Below are positions 52,894-61,100 of a stretch of 64,000 nt of DNA, piece by piece. Every line of letters begins with the position of its first letter. The first letter of the stretch is position 1. This stretch comes from Arthrobacter sp. APC 3897 (GTDB lineage Bacteria > Actinomycetota > Actinomycetes > Actinomycetales > Micrococcaceae). The notes under the pieces were generated by a model that saw only the letters and a program-made list of their open reading frames with translations, ran no database searches and was not told the DNA's origin. The translations under genes were made by a program, and so were the position numbers. The DNA is taken from NCBI RefSeq assembly GCF_030407495.1, contig NZ_JASDDG010000016.1:1-64000 (forward strand). The letters run 5' to 3'.

Positions 52894-53913
52894 TTATTCG
52901 GCGTCGGTGTCCGGCTTCTTCGGCCGGTGCCCGGCAATCGCCGCTCGGGTGTCACCGGGTTCGTGCCCGGCCTTCTTCTTGCCGAACGGCAGGACCTTCT
53001 TCAGCGGCACCAGGACAGCCATGACCACCAGGCCCCAGGCCAGTCCCACCACAGCCGAGCACAGCGTGTTCACGAGCCAGCCCAGGAAGCCGCCCACCAC
53101 CGCAATACCGGCGAAAGGATGCTCCAGGGCATGGACGAGGTCATACGGGGCATGCCAGCCGAGATCGGAGACCCCCACCAGCATGATGTGTCCGCCGACC
53201 CAGAGCATGGCGATCGTGCCGATGAGGGTGATGGCAGCCAGCACGGCCGGCATTCCCTTCACCAGCAGGCCGCCAAACCGCTTGGAACCTGCAGAGTCCT
53301 TCTTGGTCAGATGCAAGCCAATGTCGTCCATCTTGACGATCAGTCCAACAGCCCCGTAGACGAGCACCGTGATCGCTATGGCCACGACCACCAGGATCAC
53401 AGCCCGGACCCAGATGGAGGCATCCGCTACCTCGTTCATGGAGATCACCATGATCTCGCAGGACAGGATGAAGTCGGTGGTGATGGCGCCCTTGACGACC
53501 TTGGACTCGGCGTCGGGTCCCCGCTCCACCGCCGGTGCCTCTTTGGTCTCGTGATGACCGAAGAACTTGTGCCACACCTTTTCAGCACCCTCGTAGCAAA
53601 GGTAGGTGCCGCCCAGCATGAGGATGAACGGGATCACGCCGGGGATGAAGGCGCTGATGAGCAGCAGTGCGGGCAGGATGATCAGCAGCTTGTTCCGCAG
53701 CGATCCCCAGAAGATCTTTTTGATCATGGGCAGTTCGCGGGACGGATCGGCGCCGGACACGTACTGCGGGGTCACTGCGGCGTCATCAATAACGACGCCG
53801 GCCGCCTTGGCTCCTGCTTTCGCGGCGCCGGCAGCGATGTCGTCAACCGAGGCTGCGGCGATGCGGGCCAGGGCGGCGACGTCGTCCAGCAGGGCAACGA
53901 GCCCGCCGCTCAC
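52894..53913 (-). CDS. DUF808 family inner-membrane protein (YedI-like)
   Basis: 339 residues with about six to seven hydrophobic segments. The start MSGGLVALLDDVAALARIAA and AGVVIDDAAVTPQYV are the DUF808 signature; GGTYLCYEGAEKVWHK and EIMVISMNEV follow. Length is normal. Function of the family is not known. Convergent with tRNA-Ser; divergent from the DUF1905 gene. Confidence 0.92.
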   Translation of the reverse strand: MSGGLVALLDDVAALARIAAASVDDIAAGAAKAGAKAAGVVIDDAAVTPQYVSGADPSRELPMIKKIFWGSLRNKLLIILPALLLISAFIPGVIPFILMLGGTYLCYEGAEKVWHKFFGHHETKEAPAVERGPDAESKVVKGAITTDFILSCEIMVISMNEVADASIWVRAVILVVVAIAITVLVYGAVGLIVKMDDIGLHLTKKDSAGSKRFGGLLVKGMPAVLAAITLIGTIAMLWVGGHIMLVGVSDLGWHAPYDLVHALEHPFAGIAVVGGFLGWLVNTLCSAVVGLAWGLVVMAVLVPLKKVLPFGKKKAGHEPGDTRAAIAGHRPKKPDTDAE

Positions 53914-54058
53914 AGCCGGACTCCCTGCTGGTGCGGTGCAGTCAACTGCTTCTGGAGGGCGCCCTTGAGGCGTGGATTTTGCATACCGAAATTATAGGTT
54001 GCCGGGCTTTGGCACCGGCTATTCCGTTGGCTGTGCCTCTCGGACTACCTTCGACGAT

Positions 54059-54379
54059 GTGGACACAAATTTTTGTGCTGAGGTGTTCGAGTGGCGCGGA
54101 CCGGCACCGTTCTATTGGCTGCGCCTGTCCGAAGACGCGGCTGACTACGTGCGCATCCAGGCTGCCGCTGCCAGCTACGGGTGGGGCGCCGTTCCCGTCC
54201 GTGTCAGGATCGGATCCACGGATTGGGAGACTTCACTTCTCCCCCGCAGCGGAGGGTATGCATTGCCGCTGCGGAAGGACGTCCGCCTCAAGGAACGGAT
54301 AGACGACGGCGACACGGTGTCCGTTGGGTTGAGCGTAGCCACCCGGGGAGGCCGGGCTGCCGCTGCCCCGGGACGATGA
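54059..54379 (+). CDS. DUF1905 domain protein
   Basis: 106 residues from a GTG at 54059; the frame is open back to a GTG at 53972 (135 residues), but the DUF1905 homology begins at the inner start. Signature: FEWRGPAPFYWLRL, YGWGAVPVRVRIG, TSLLPRSGGYALPLRK. DUF1905 proteins are about 95-110 residues, with a small beta-barrel fold; role unknown. There is no clear ribosome site, so the start is uncertain. Confidence 0.8.
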   Translation: MDTNFCAEVFEWRGPAPFYWLRLSEDAADYVRIQAAAASYGWGAVPVRVRIGSTDWETSLLPRSGGYALPLRKDVRLKERIDDGDTVSVGLSVATRGGRAAAAPGR

Positions 54380-54455
54380 ACCCCGCAGCGATTCCGGAAT
54401 GCGACTGCACATCCTCTTTTAAAGTAACTCCAAAGGATCGAATACAGTCCTATTC

Positions 54456-55097
54456 ATGATCTCCACGAAATTAATGCCCAAAACTCATTTCGGCCGCAGT
54501 TCATCAGGCATCGCATTGGCCATGGCCGCCGTGTTCATCGTTTCGGGCTGCGGCGGTAATACTGAACCGCAGGCTGAAGCTGTCCCGACAGCAGAGGAAA
54601 CGTTCACGCCGCAGGCGCAGTGGCCAGAGGGGGACGAAAAGGGGACGCTCGCCAACCCGTACAGCATCGGCGAGGAAATGGTCGACGGCGACTGGTCCCT
54701 CACCATTGATGACATCAATCTGGATGCCAATGCTGAGATGGCAGCCAAGGACAGCATTATCTCCAAGGTTGATCCGGAACCGGGCAATACCTGGGTGATT
54801 CTCACGGCGACGTGGACATACAACGGTGACGAGCCGGCGGAGGGTGGCACAAGCTTCGCTGTGGTTAATGAGAACTGGAATGACGCCTTTGACACCGAAA
54901 ATAGGTACGGCACCACCTTTAATGACGTTTCGACGCTGAAACCCGACGAGTCAGAGGCAGGTCCTGCGGAGCCCGGCTCATCAGTGACCGGCGAGGCTAT
55001 CCTGCAGATGCCGGTGGAATATGCGAACGATTCAAGCATGATCGTCGCCAAGTTCAATTATGACGGCCTCGACGAGCACCTCGTCAAAATCGATTAA
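54456..55097 (+). CDS. Lipoprotein with DUF4352-like domain
   Basis: 213 residues. An N-terminal signal ends with lipobox VSGC (Cys at about residue 33), so the protein is a membrane-anchored lipoprotein exposed outside. The mature part (PYSIGEEMVDGDWSLTIDDI; NTWVILTATWTYNGDEPAEG) looks like the immunoglobulin-like DUF4352 fold with the usual pattern of a hydrophobic strand, a TWVIL core and a C-terminal barrel strand. Start at 54456; an in-frame ATG at 54474 is possible. Function unknown. Confidence 0.82.
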   Translation: MISTKLMPKTHFGRSSSGIALAMAAVFIVSGCGGNTEPQAEAVPTAEETFTPQAQWPEGDEKGTLANPYSIGEEMVDGDWSLTIDDINLDANAEMAAKDSIISKVDPEPGNTWVILTATWTYNGDEPAEGGTSFAVVNENWNDAFDTENRYGTTFNDVSTLKPDESEAGPAEPGSSVTGEAILQMPVEYANDSSMIVAKFNYDGLDEHLVKID

Positions 55098-55663
55098 TTC
55101 TTCCGGTTCACTGGAAAACGGCCGCATGCAGTACGGCGCGGGCCGTCACCCATGAGCCGATGACTCCGCGGGGATCGTCTGCGCCGCGATCCCCGCGCCG
55201 GGCTACGGCTGCCGGCCGGTCTGCCCCTCCCATGCAGGACCATAGGGGGGCCATGAGGCCAAAACGGACCTCAGCCGACTGCTCGGAACGATCAACCTCG
55301 GCATCATCCCTAGAAATTCATGCACCCCACGGTGAGTCCGCACCTGCCACCATGAAGCCGCACCACGACCACTGGCTGATCCGTCCGCTCCAGTCACAGT
55401 GCACTCGACCGATGCTCGTTGACTGTCGTTGTAACCAAAAACCCAACCGTCCTTCCGCTGTTACGTGACGATTTCGCCTGGGCAAAGAGCGCGGGGTGGG
55501 ACAGGAAATTCGCATGCCTGCATAATCCGCTTCCGTCTGGTCAAGCGGTTTCACGGTTCCTGCTGTTGTCACGCCAAGGAGCACCAGCGTTCATGCCAGC
55601 CATCGGTGCCCGGCATCTGCATCATTTATACCTCGATCGTCTGCCAAGAAACGCCCGTTCAAA
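55098..55663. other. Intergenic stretch without a supported gene
   Basis: About 570 bases between the lipoprotein gene and the last gene of the minus-strand RHS locus. Only short open frames on both strands, none with a ribosome site and a recognisable domain. It holds a hairpin near 55168-55196. It may be the worn end of the toxin locus. Confidence 0.5.
55168..55196. terminator. GC-rich hairpin, possible terminator
   Basis: Perfect 10-bp stem GCGGGGATCG / CGATCCCCGC with a 9-base loop, 71 bases after the lipoprotein stop. No T run. Confidence 0.4.
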
Positions 55664-56068
55664 CTAACCGGAAAAAGCTCCCGCATCATTAAGCATTGAC
55701 TGAACAAGAAAGCATTGACCGAAGAGGAAAAAGAGAAGCATGGGTACACCGATGCAGTAGATGATCATTCGCCCACCCTTATCCATGTAATCTATATCGG
55801 GTTTGGGATTCAGCAGAGGCCGCACCGTAAAGAAAACAGCCAAGGGCATTATTGCTACTACTAAGGGCATGGGAAGGCCGCTTCGACCAAGCCTTCCGCT
55901 ATAAGCAAGTCTTGTGTCAAGGGGAAGAACAATAAACGCAAAAACCGCGATGGCCAGGCACAGGATCAACACCCAAATACCCAGCAGCTTGGCGATTTTG
56001 TTCGCTCGGCCGCCAAGCTCAATGTCACGCTCCGTATACTTCGGGGAAGTACTTGTGTCGTCACTCAT
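55664..56068 (-). CDS. Small membrane protein, last gene of RHS locus
   Basis: 134 residues from the ATG at 56068 (GAGGCACC upstream; a GTG just before is possible). Three membrane segments: LLGIWVLILCLAIAVFAFIV (one), PLVVAIMPLAVFFTV, and IIYCIGVPMLLFFLFGQCFL. The N-terminus is charged (DDTSTSPKYTERDIELGG). The start overlaps the stop of a tiny upstream frame (TGATG). No known family. Its place in a chain of membrane genes after a toxin-like gene suggests an immunity or accessory role, which is inference. Confidence 0.7.
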   Translation of the reverse strand: MSDDTSTSPKYTERDIELGGRANKIAKLLGIWVLILCLAIAVFAFIVLPLDTRLAYSGRLGRSGLPMPLVVAIMPLAVFFTVRPLLNPKPDIDYMDKGGRMIIYCIGVPMLLFFLFGQCFLVQSMLNDAGAFSG

Positions 56069-56163
56069 CACGTGGTGCCTCTATGGGCAGACCCTCCCTG
56101 CGTTTCATCGACGGTAGGCAGCGCCTCAAAAGCTAAAAGCTGAGTATCAGTAGCTGTCATCAT
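56068..56163 (-). CDS. Tiny coupling reading frame (31 codons)
   Basis: ATG-ATG at 56163/56160 overlaps the TGA of the 79-residue gene upstream, and its own TGA (56068-56070) overlaps the ATG of the 134-residue gene downstream. The predicted peptide starts MMTATDTQLLAFEALPTV. The double stop/start overlap suggests it is translated, at least to carry ribosomes to the next gene. It could also be chance; no relatives recognised. Confidence 0.35.
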   Translation of the reverse strand: MMTATDTQLLAFEALPTVDETQGGSAHRGTT

Positions 56164-56399
56164 CCCACGTCCATTAAGGTTTCAGCCCCGTTCCTCGCCA
56201 AACACCTCTGGAGCTTTTCGCCAGAACGCTGGCAACCAACAGCGATCGAGATACTGACCAGAAGCACCAGTACGGCCAGGACAACGAGCATTATCCGCGG
56301 CCATGCGAACGGCGCGAGGTTTCGGAGCCAGGCGGTTTCCTTCAAGGTCTGGTAGTGAACAAAGATCAGGCACCGGGACGGGCCGTGCATTTTGGTCAT
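56160..56399 (-). CDS. Small single-span membrane protein of RHS locus
   Basis: 79 residues from the ATG at 56399, with AGAGGAATAGAG as ribosome site. One membrane segment (RIMLVVLAVLVLLVSISIAV) flanked by a basic N-terminal part and a cytoplasmic or outer tail with three Cys (GCQRSGEKLQRCLARNG). No known family. It lies 16 bases after the stop of the broken immunity-like gene and is probably in the same transcript. Confidence 0.6.
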   Translation of the reverse strand: MTKMHGPSRCLIFVHYQTLKETAWLRNLAPFAWPRIMLVVLAVLVLLVSISIAVGCQRSGEKLQRCLARNGAETLMDVG

Positions 56400-56414
56400 T
56401 CTCTATTCCTCTAG

Positions 56415-57111
56415 TTAGGGACAAGCGCGTGGCTTCTGCTTCTGCACCTGTGACCCATTCCGGCCCCAGCTTCGCAGCCCCCGGTTCCTGAGGAAGTCGC
56501 CCAAAGCTGCTGCCGCGGAGTCGAAGTCATTCACCAGCCTCGACGGCATGTAGCCCACGATCTTTCCCATGGGGACCTCCACCGTCTCATCCGGCAGGTG
56601 CCCTCGACGCGTCAGAACCGCCCATGGGCGCTCATCGGCAGCAGCGTTACTGCGGTGGCACACAATCCCTGACTCGGAGCACCCGACCACCTCCAGCAAC
56701 AGTGCTGAAGCCACGCCCGTCGACCTGCCACACCGCTTTCTTGACGGGCGCCGTCTTGCGGCGCTGCGCCGCAGTCCGCCAGGCGACGCCGATGTTCGAT
56801 CCGCCGACAAGCGCACCCATCCACGCCACGCCCGCCGGCCCGAATGCCTCCACCTCGGCCAGCAGGGCGACACACACCACCAGGGCCGCAATTAAGCACA
56901 CCAGGGTCACCCAGGCATGGCGCGCTCCGAGGCGGAACAGCCAGACTCCCAGGACTGTCCCGGCCGCAAAGGCCACCAGGGCGAGCCAGGTGACGTCTTG
57001 CCGCCCAAGGAACACCATGGCGATGGTGCCGCAGAGAATGGCGCTGCCCAGTACAAGGTAAGCCAGCCCTGATTCCTGACTGGCCTTGGATCGCTTAGTT
57101 GTGCTGTTCAT
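56415..57111 (-). pseudogene. Broken paralogue of the 57360-58139 gene (internal deletion and frameshift)
   Basis: The ATG at 57111 (AACAGGATTG upstream) opens a frame with four membrane segments ending KKAVWQVDGRG, which runs out of phase to a stop at 56647. From about 56705 the sense continues in another frame to TAA at 56415: LLLEVVGCSESGIVCHRSN, then DFDSAAAALGDFLRNRG. In the intact neighbour (57360-58139) the same blocks read DVWLVNG, then EAVGNAATGFIVHC and DLETASTALRGFFHHRG, with about 30 more residues between them. So this copy has lost about 90 bases and the reading frame. Sequencing error cannot account for the missing block but could for the shift. Confidence 0.72.
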
Positions 57112-57238
57112 CAATCCTGTTCATATTTACCAGCCCAATCGTCCCTAGACCCAGCACTGCCAATCCAAGCATCGTCCCCCAAAAGATCCATCGATCTTTG
57201 CGCAATTGCTGCGGGGACCTCGGTGAAAGATCTAGCAT
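57095..57238 (-). CDS. 47-residue single-span membrane peptide
   Basis: A short frame from ATG at 57238 to TAA at 57095. The peptide has a polar start (MLDLSPRSPQQLRKDR), one membrane segment (WIFWGTMLGLAVLGLGTIGL) and a polar end (RIDEQHN). AGAAGAAGAAAT precedes the start. It overlaps the start of the next gene by 17 bases, as in coupled operons. No known family. It fits the pattern of small membrane proteins in this locus. Confidence 0.55.
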   Translation of the reverse strand: MLDLSPRSPQQLRKDRWIFWGTMLGLAVLGLGTIGLVNMNRIDEQHN

Positions 57239-57359
57239 ATTTCTTCTTCTGCCTGGCGGGATATCAATTCACCTCGCGAGTGATCCAGTGTCGCATCCCT
57301 TCATGCATGACAGGTCTAATCAGTTGAATGGCAATGCATCACAGACCCAAGCGGGAGCT

Positions 57360-58139
57360 CTAACCGAACCGAAAGTCCAGCACGTCGGTGCCGGAAACCC
57401 AGGGCAGACCTGGGTCCGGGCCTCTATGATGAAAAAAGCCGCGCAATGCCGTACTGGCGGTTTCTAAATCGACAACAAACCTCCTTGGCGCATAGGCAGG
57501 ACCGGAAGGAAGCCTGATTTCAGTCTCGTCTTTCCCCGCCGTCGCCCCCAGGACCCTCCACTGGCTGTTATCCCGGAAACTAGATGTGCAGTGCACAATA
57601 AACCCCGTGGCAGCGTTACCAACCGCCTCGAAAAGGGCCTCGTTGCGCTGGACATAGAAACGACCCGTACCTGCACTGTCCCACGACGCCAGCGCGTTCA
57701 ATCCGTCGGCCCGCGCGCTCTCGGTCCGTGAGTTCTCGGAGCCGTTGACCAGCCAGACATCAGCCGGAGTGGGCTTGCTGATCAGGATGCCTTGTCTGAT
57801 GACGCTGCCCACCATCACACCAATGGCATTGGCTGGTATCAATACCGCCCATAGCCCGGACCATGGAGAGGGAAGCAACTGGGCAAGAACAGCGCATTCC
57901 GCTATGACAACAATGAATAAAATGACCGTTACCAGGTTCTCCCGAACCAGCGCCCTTATCAGGCTACCGCCGAGAAGACCGGAGAAGATCAGAACCATGG
58001 ACTCCGGCCCATAGGTGCCGTTAGTACTGAGAAAAACAGTAATAAACAGGGTGACTGAGAAGAATAATGCAATTCCCAGCGGAATACCTGCGTGCTTCAC
58101 AAAGCTCCGAAGATGCGACGGACTTTGTCTTGTATTCAT
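57360..58139 (-). CDS. Probable immunity protein: four-span membrane protein with cytoplasmic domain
   Basis: 259 residues from the ATG at 58139, 2 bases after the TAG of the RHS gene; GGTGAG upstream overlaps the RHS stop region, so translation is coupled. Four membrane segments lie in residues about 18-125 (IALFFSVTLFITVFL; MVLIFSGLLGGSLI; VTVILFIVVIAECAVLAQLL; GLWAVLIPANAIGVMVGSVI). Residues about 130-259 form a soluble domain (NEALFEAVGNAATGFIVHC; SQWRVLGATAG; RRFVVDLETASTALRGFF). No known family. In polymorphic-toxin loci the gene directly after the toxin encodes its immunity protein; this position and the broken paralogue nearby support that role. A membrane-located immunity protein would fit a membrane-acting toxin. 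Confidence 0.75.
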   Translation of the reverse strand: MNTRQSPSHLRSFVKHAGIPLGIALFFSVTLFITVFLSTNGTYGPESMVLIFSGLLGGSLIRALVRENLVTVILFIVVIAECAVLAQLLPSPWSGLWAVLIPANAIGVMVGSVIRQGILISKPTPADVWLVNGSENSRTESARADGLNALASWDSAGTGRFYVQRNEALFEAVGNAATGFIVHCTSSFRDNSQWRVLGATAGKDETEIRLPSGPAYAPRRFVVDLETASTALRGFFHHRGPDPGLPWVSGTDVLDFRFG

Positions 58140-58141
58140 AT

Positions 58142-61100
58142 CTACTCACCCGTAATCAAGAACTTCGCGGATTCAATCCCGGCCAGGGTCCCTGCTCCTA
58201 TGCCTCCGGAGCGCAGCAGAGCCTGTTTATTAACCCCGTTTTCAAGAAGGCCGGCGACCGTACTTGTATTCGTCCGTGCCGCTTGGGACAGCGTACTAGA
58301 GGGAGAAGGGCCGCCGGGGAGATAGGTCAGCCCCCCGCCAGTAATGGCCGCCCAGGTGAGATCCCCCGCACGTATCTCGTCCCCCGCGATGGTCTTGTCG
58401 GCCAATGTACCGGCTACGCCGCCGCCGCTCCCGAGAGCTGTCATTCGCCACAGCGTGTGTGACGTTCGACTTGCAGTGCCGTTGGCTAGCGCATACACCG
58501 AGTGTCCTCCGGCTTTGGCGAGGGTCCCGCCTGCAGGACCGGCAAGTCCTCCGACGGCGCCGCTGACTCCACCCCCGACCATGGCCCCGGCGAGCCCTCG
58601 CCAGCTGTCAACCCCTCCGTTCTTGACCGTGTAGATAGCCCCGCCGCCGACAGCACCTGCGGCTCCGTTCACTCCTGCGTTGATCGCTGCGTAGCCGCCA
58701 AGCCGCGACAACGACGACGACGTTGCCATAGCCGCACGTGACGCCGCGATGCCTGCACCGCCCAGAGCACCAGTCACGCCCACTGCAGCCGATTGCGCCC
58801 AATTGACCTCGCCGGTGGTGGCCTTCTGGATGACGACGTCGGCGCCAAAGCTCATCAATCCCAAACCGGCAACCTGGCCGCCGGGTACAAACATCAGCGC
58901 CAAGCCGGCCGCTACTGCCACGCCGCCGACGATATATGAGTGCTCGTTCATCCAGTCACCTACTGCCGTAAACGCTCCCCGGTTGGAACCGTCGTAGGCC
59001 TTCAGCTCCTCATCCGTCAACGGACTCAGTCCCGTCGGGTCCGAAGTGTTCAACGGGTTGTTGCCCGCGTAGGAGTACGGGTTCCCGTCCCAGCCAGCGC
59101 CGAGGACCGGGGCCAGCGGGTCCGTGGACAGGAAGCCGCGCGTAGCGGGGTCGTAGCCACGGGCGCCTAGCCATTCCAGCCCCGCGATATCCAGGCCACC
59201 GTCGCCGGTCAGACCGATGCCAGCGGGCAATCCACCGGCCATTCCGGGCGCTGTCCCGATGCCGGGCATGGCGCCTCCGGACATAGTTCCCGGTTCGGGG
59301 ATGACCGAAGCGCCCAGCACCGCCCACGGATCAGTTTCATCCGTAGGACGGGCAGCACGCCACCCCGGCGCGACCCAAGCCTCGCCGATCCCGGTCACAC
59401 CGCCGGGCAGGTTCAACACCTGCTCCTCGCTGATACCGGCCAGCGTCGGCACCGCGCTGGCACTGTCCCACCACACCGGGCAGCCATCCACGGACGCCAG
59501 CTCACCCAGAGCATCCACCCACAACGTATGCCGCGCCGTTTCCGCCCCGTCCGGGGTGCGGTCCACAGCCCCCTGCAGATACCCCGTCTCGCCCCAGGCG
59601 TATTCAGTCCAGGACCCGTCCGCGCCGATCAGCCGCGACCGGCGGCCCAACCCGTCGTAGACGTACTCCGTCCGGGAGCCGTCCGGATCCGCAACCGAGA
59701 GCAGCTGCCCGGCCGCGTCATAGGCATAGCTGCGGGGTCCAGCCGGGGTGTGTTCGCGGACCAGGCGTCCGCCGGCGTCGTACTCCCATTCCGGGACCTG
59801 CGCGCGGGCGTTAGCTGCAGCGCCGGTTTCCCGCATCGGCGTGGTGGCTGCGGCAACCAGCTGTCCGGCACCGTCGTAGCCGTACCGGCTCACCGTGCCT
59901 GCCCGGGTCAGGCCGGTGATCCGGCCGTCCTCATCCCGGCCGATCAGGGTGATATCCGCAGCGCTGTCAGAATCCGCTCCGTTGGTGCGGGTGTGCTCGG
60001 ACAGGTACCCGTTCCGGTATACCCATTCCTGCGCCAGGTCCCCGGCAGTGACAGCGGTCAGGCGGCCTGAGGGGTCATGCGTGAACTGCGCTTCTCCAAG
60101 GCGGGGCTTGTGCACGGTCTTGACCCGCCCGGCAGCGTCCCGTTTATAAGTGGTGGTGGTCCCGGTGGTGTCAGTGAAGGACGTACGGTTCCCGTCCGCG
60201 TCATACTCCCATGACAGGCCCTCGCCTCCGCGGATGCGGGAGGTCAGCTGGCCCCGGCGGTTGAACCCGAGTTCGTGCTCGACCGTCAGCTCGTCAACAC
60301 CGGTGTGATCACTAATGACCACGCGGCGGTTCATAGCGTCGCGGTCCACGGAGGCCAGCAGCTTTCCGTTATGGGAGGTGCTCTCCTCCCGTCCGGCCGC
60401 GTCATAGGTCCAGGTGGTGGTGTTGCCGTCCGGGTCCGTCTGGGACAGCTGGCGCCCCGCCGGATCATAGGTCGCCGTAGTGACCCGGCCCAACGGATCG
60501 CTGACCGAATCCACCTGATCCGTCTCGGTATACGTGCGGGTCGTAACCCCGCCCAGCGGGTCGGTGATCCGGATAAGCCGGCCGCGGACGTCGTACTCGA
60601 ACCGGGTCCGGCCACCGACGCCGTTGACGGTCTCGGTCAGTTCCCCGGCCACGTTGTACTTGAACCGGCGGGTGCCGTACCAGGAGTCCTGGGAGAAGCT
60701 CAGCCGGCCGACCTTGTCATACCCGTACCTGGCGTTGCCGTTCCCGGCGGTGACCCGCAGGATGAGCCGCCCGGCAGCGTCGTATTCGAAGGTTTCGGTT
60801 TCCCCGGTGGGAAGGATCCGTGCGGTCACGCGCTGATCAGCGTCATATACCAGTTCCGTCACCGCACCCAGCGGATCAACCGTTTTCCACGGACGTCCGC
60901 AGACATCGTATTCGTACCGGGTCACCGCACCGGACGGGGAGGTCACCGAGATGATCTTCCCGGCAACATCGCGTTCCAAGCGGGTCAGGCCGCCGTCGCC
61001 GTCGAGTAGTTCCACCGGGTTCCCGGCTGCGTCATAGGTGGTCAGCTCTGCGGACCCGTCCGCAGTTTCGGAACGGACCGGCCGGCCGTATTCATCGAAC

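Noticed and set aside
52733-53000. tRNA-Ser as an integration site for a mobile element carrying the RHS locus
   Set aside because: No integrase gene and no second copy of the tRNA 3' end was seen in the window.
55419-55667. 82-codon plus-strand frame in the gap after the lipoprotein gene
   Set aside because: No ribosome site and no recognisable domain; composition does not differ from random frames there.
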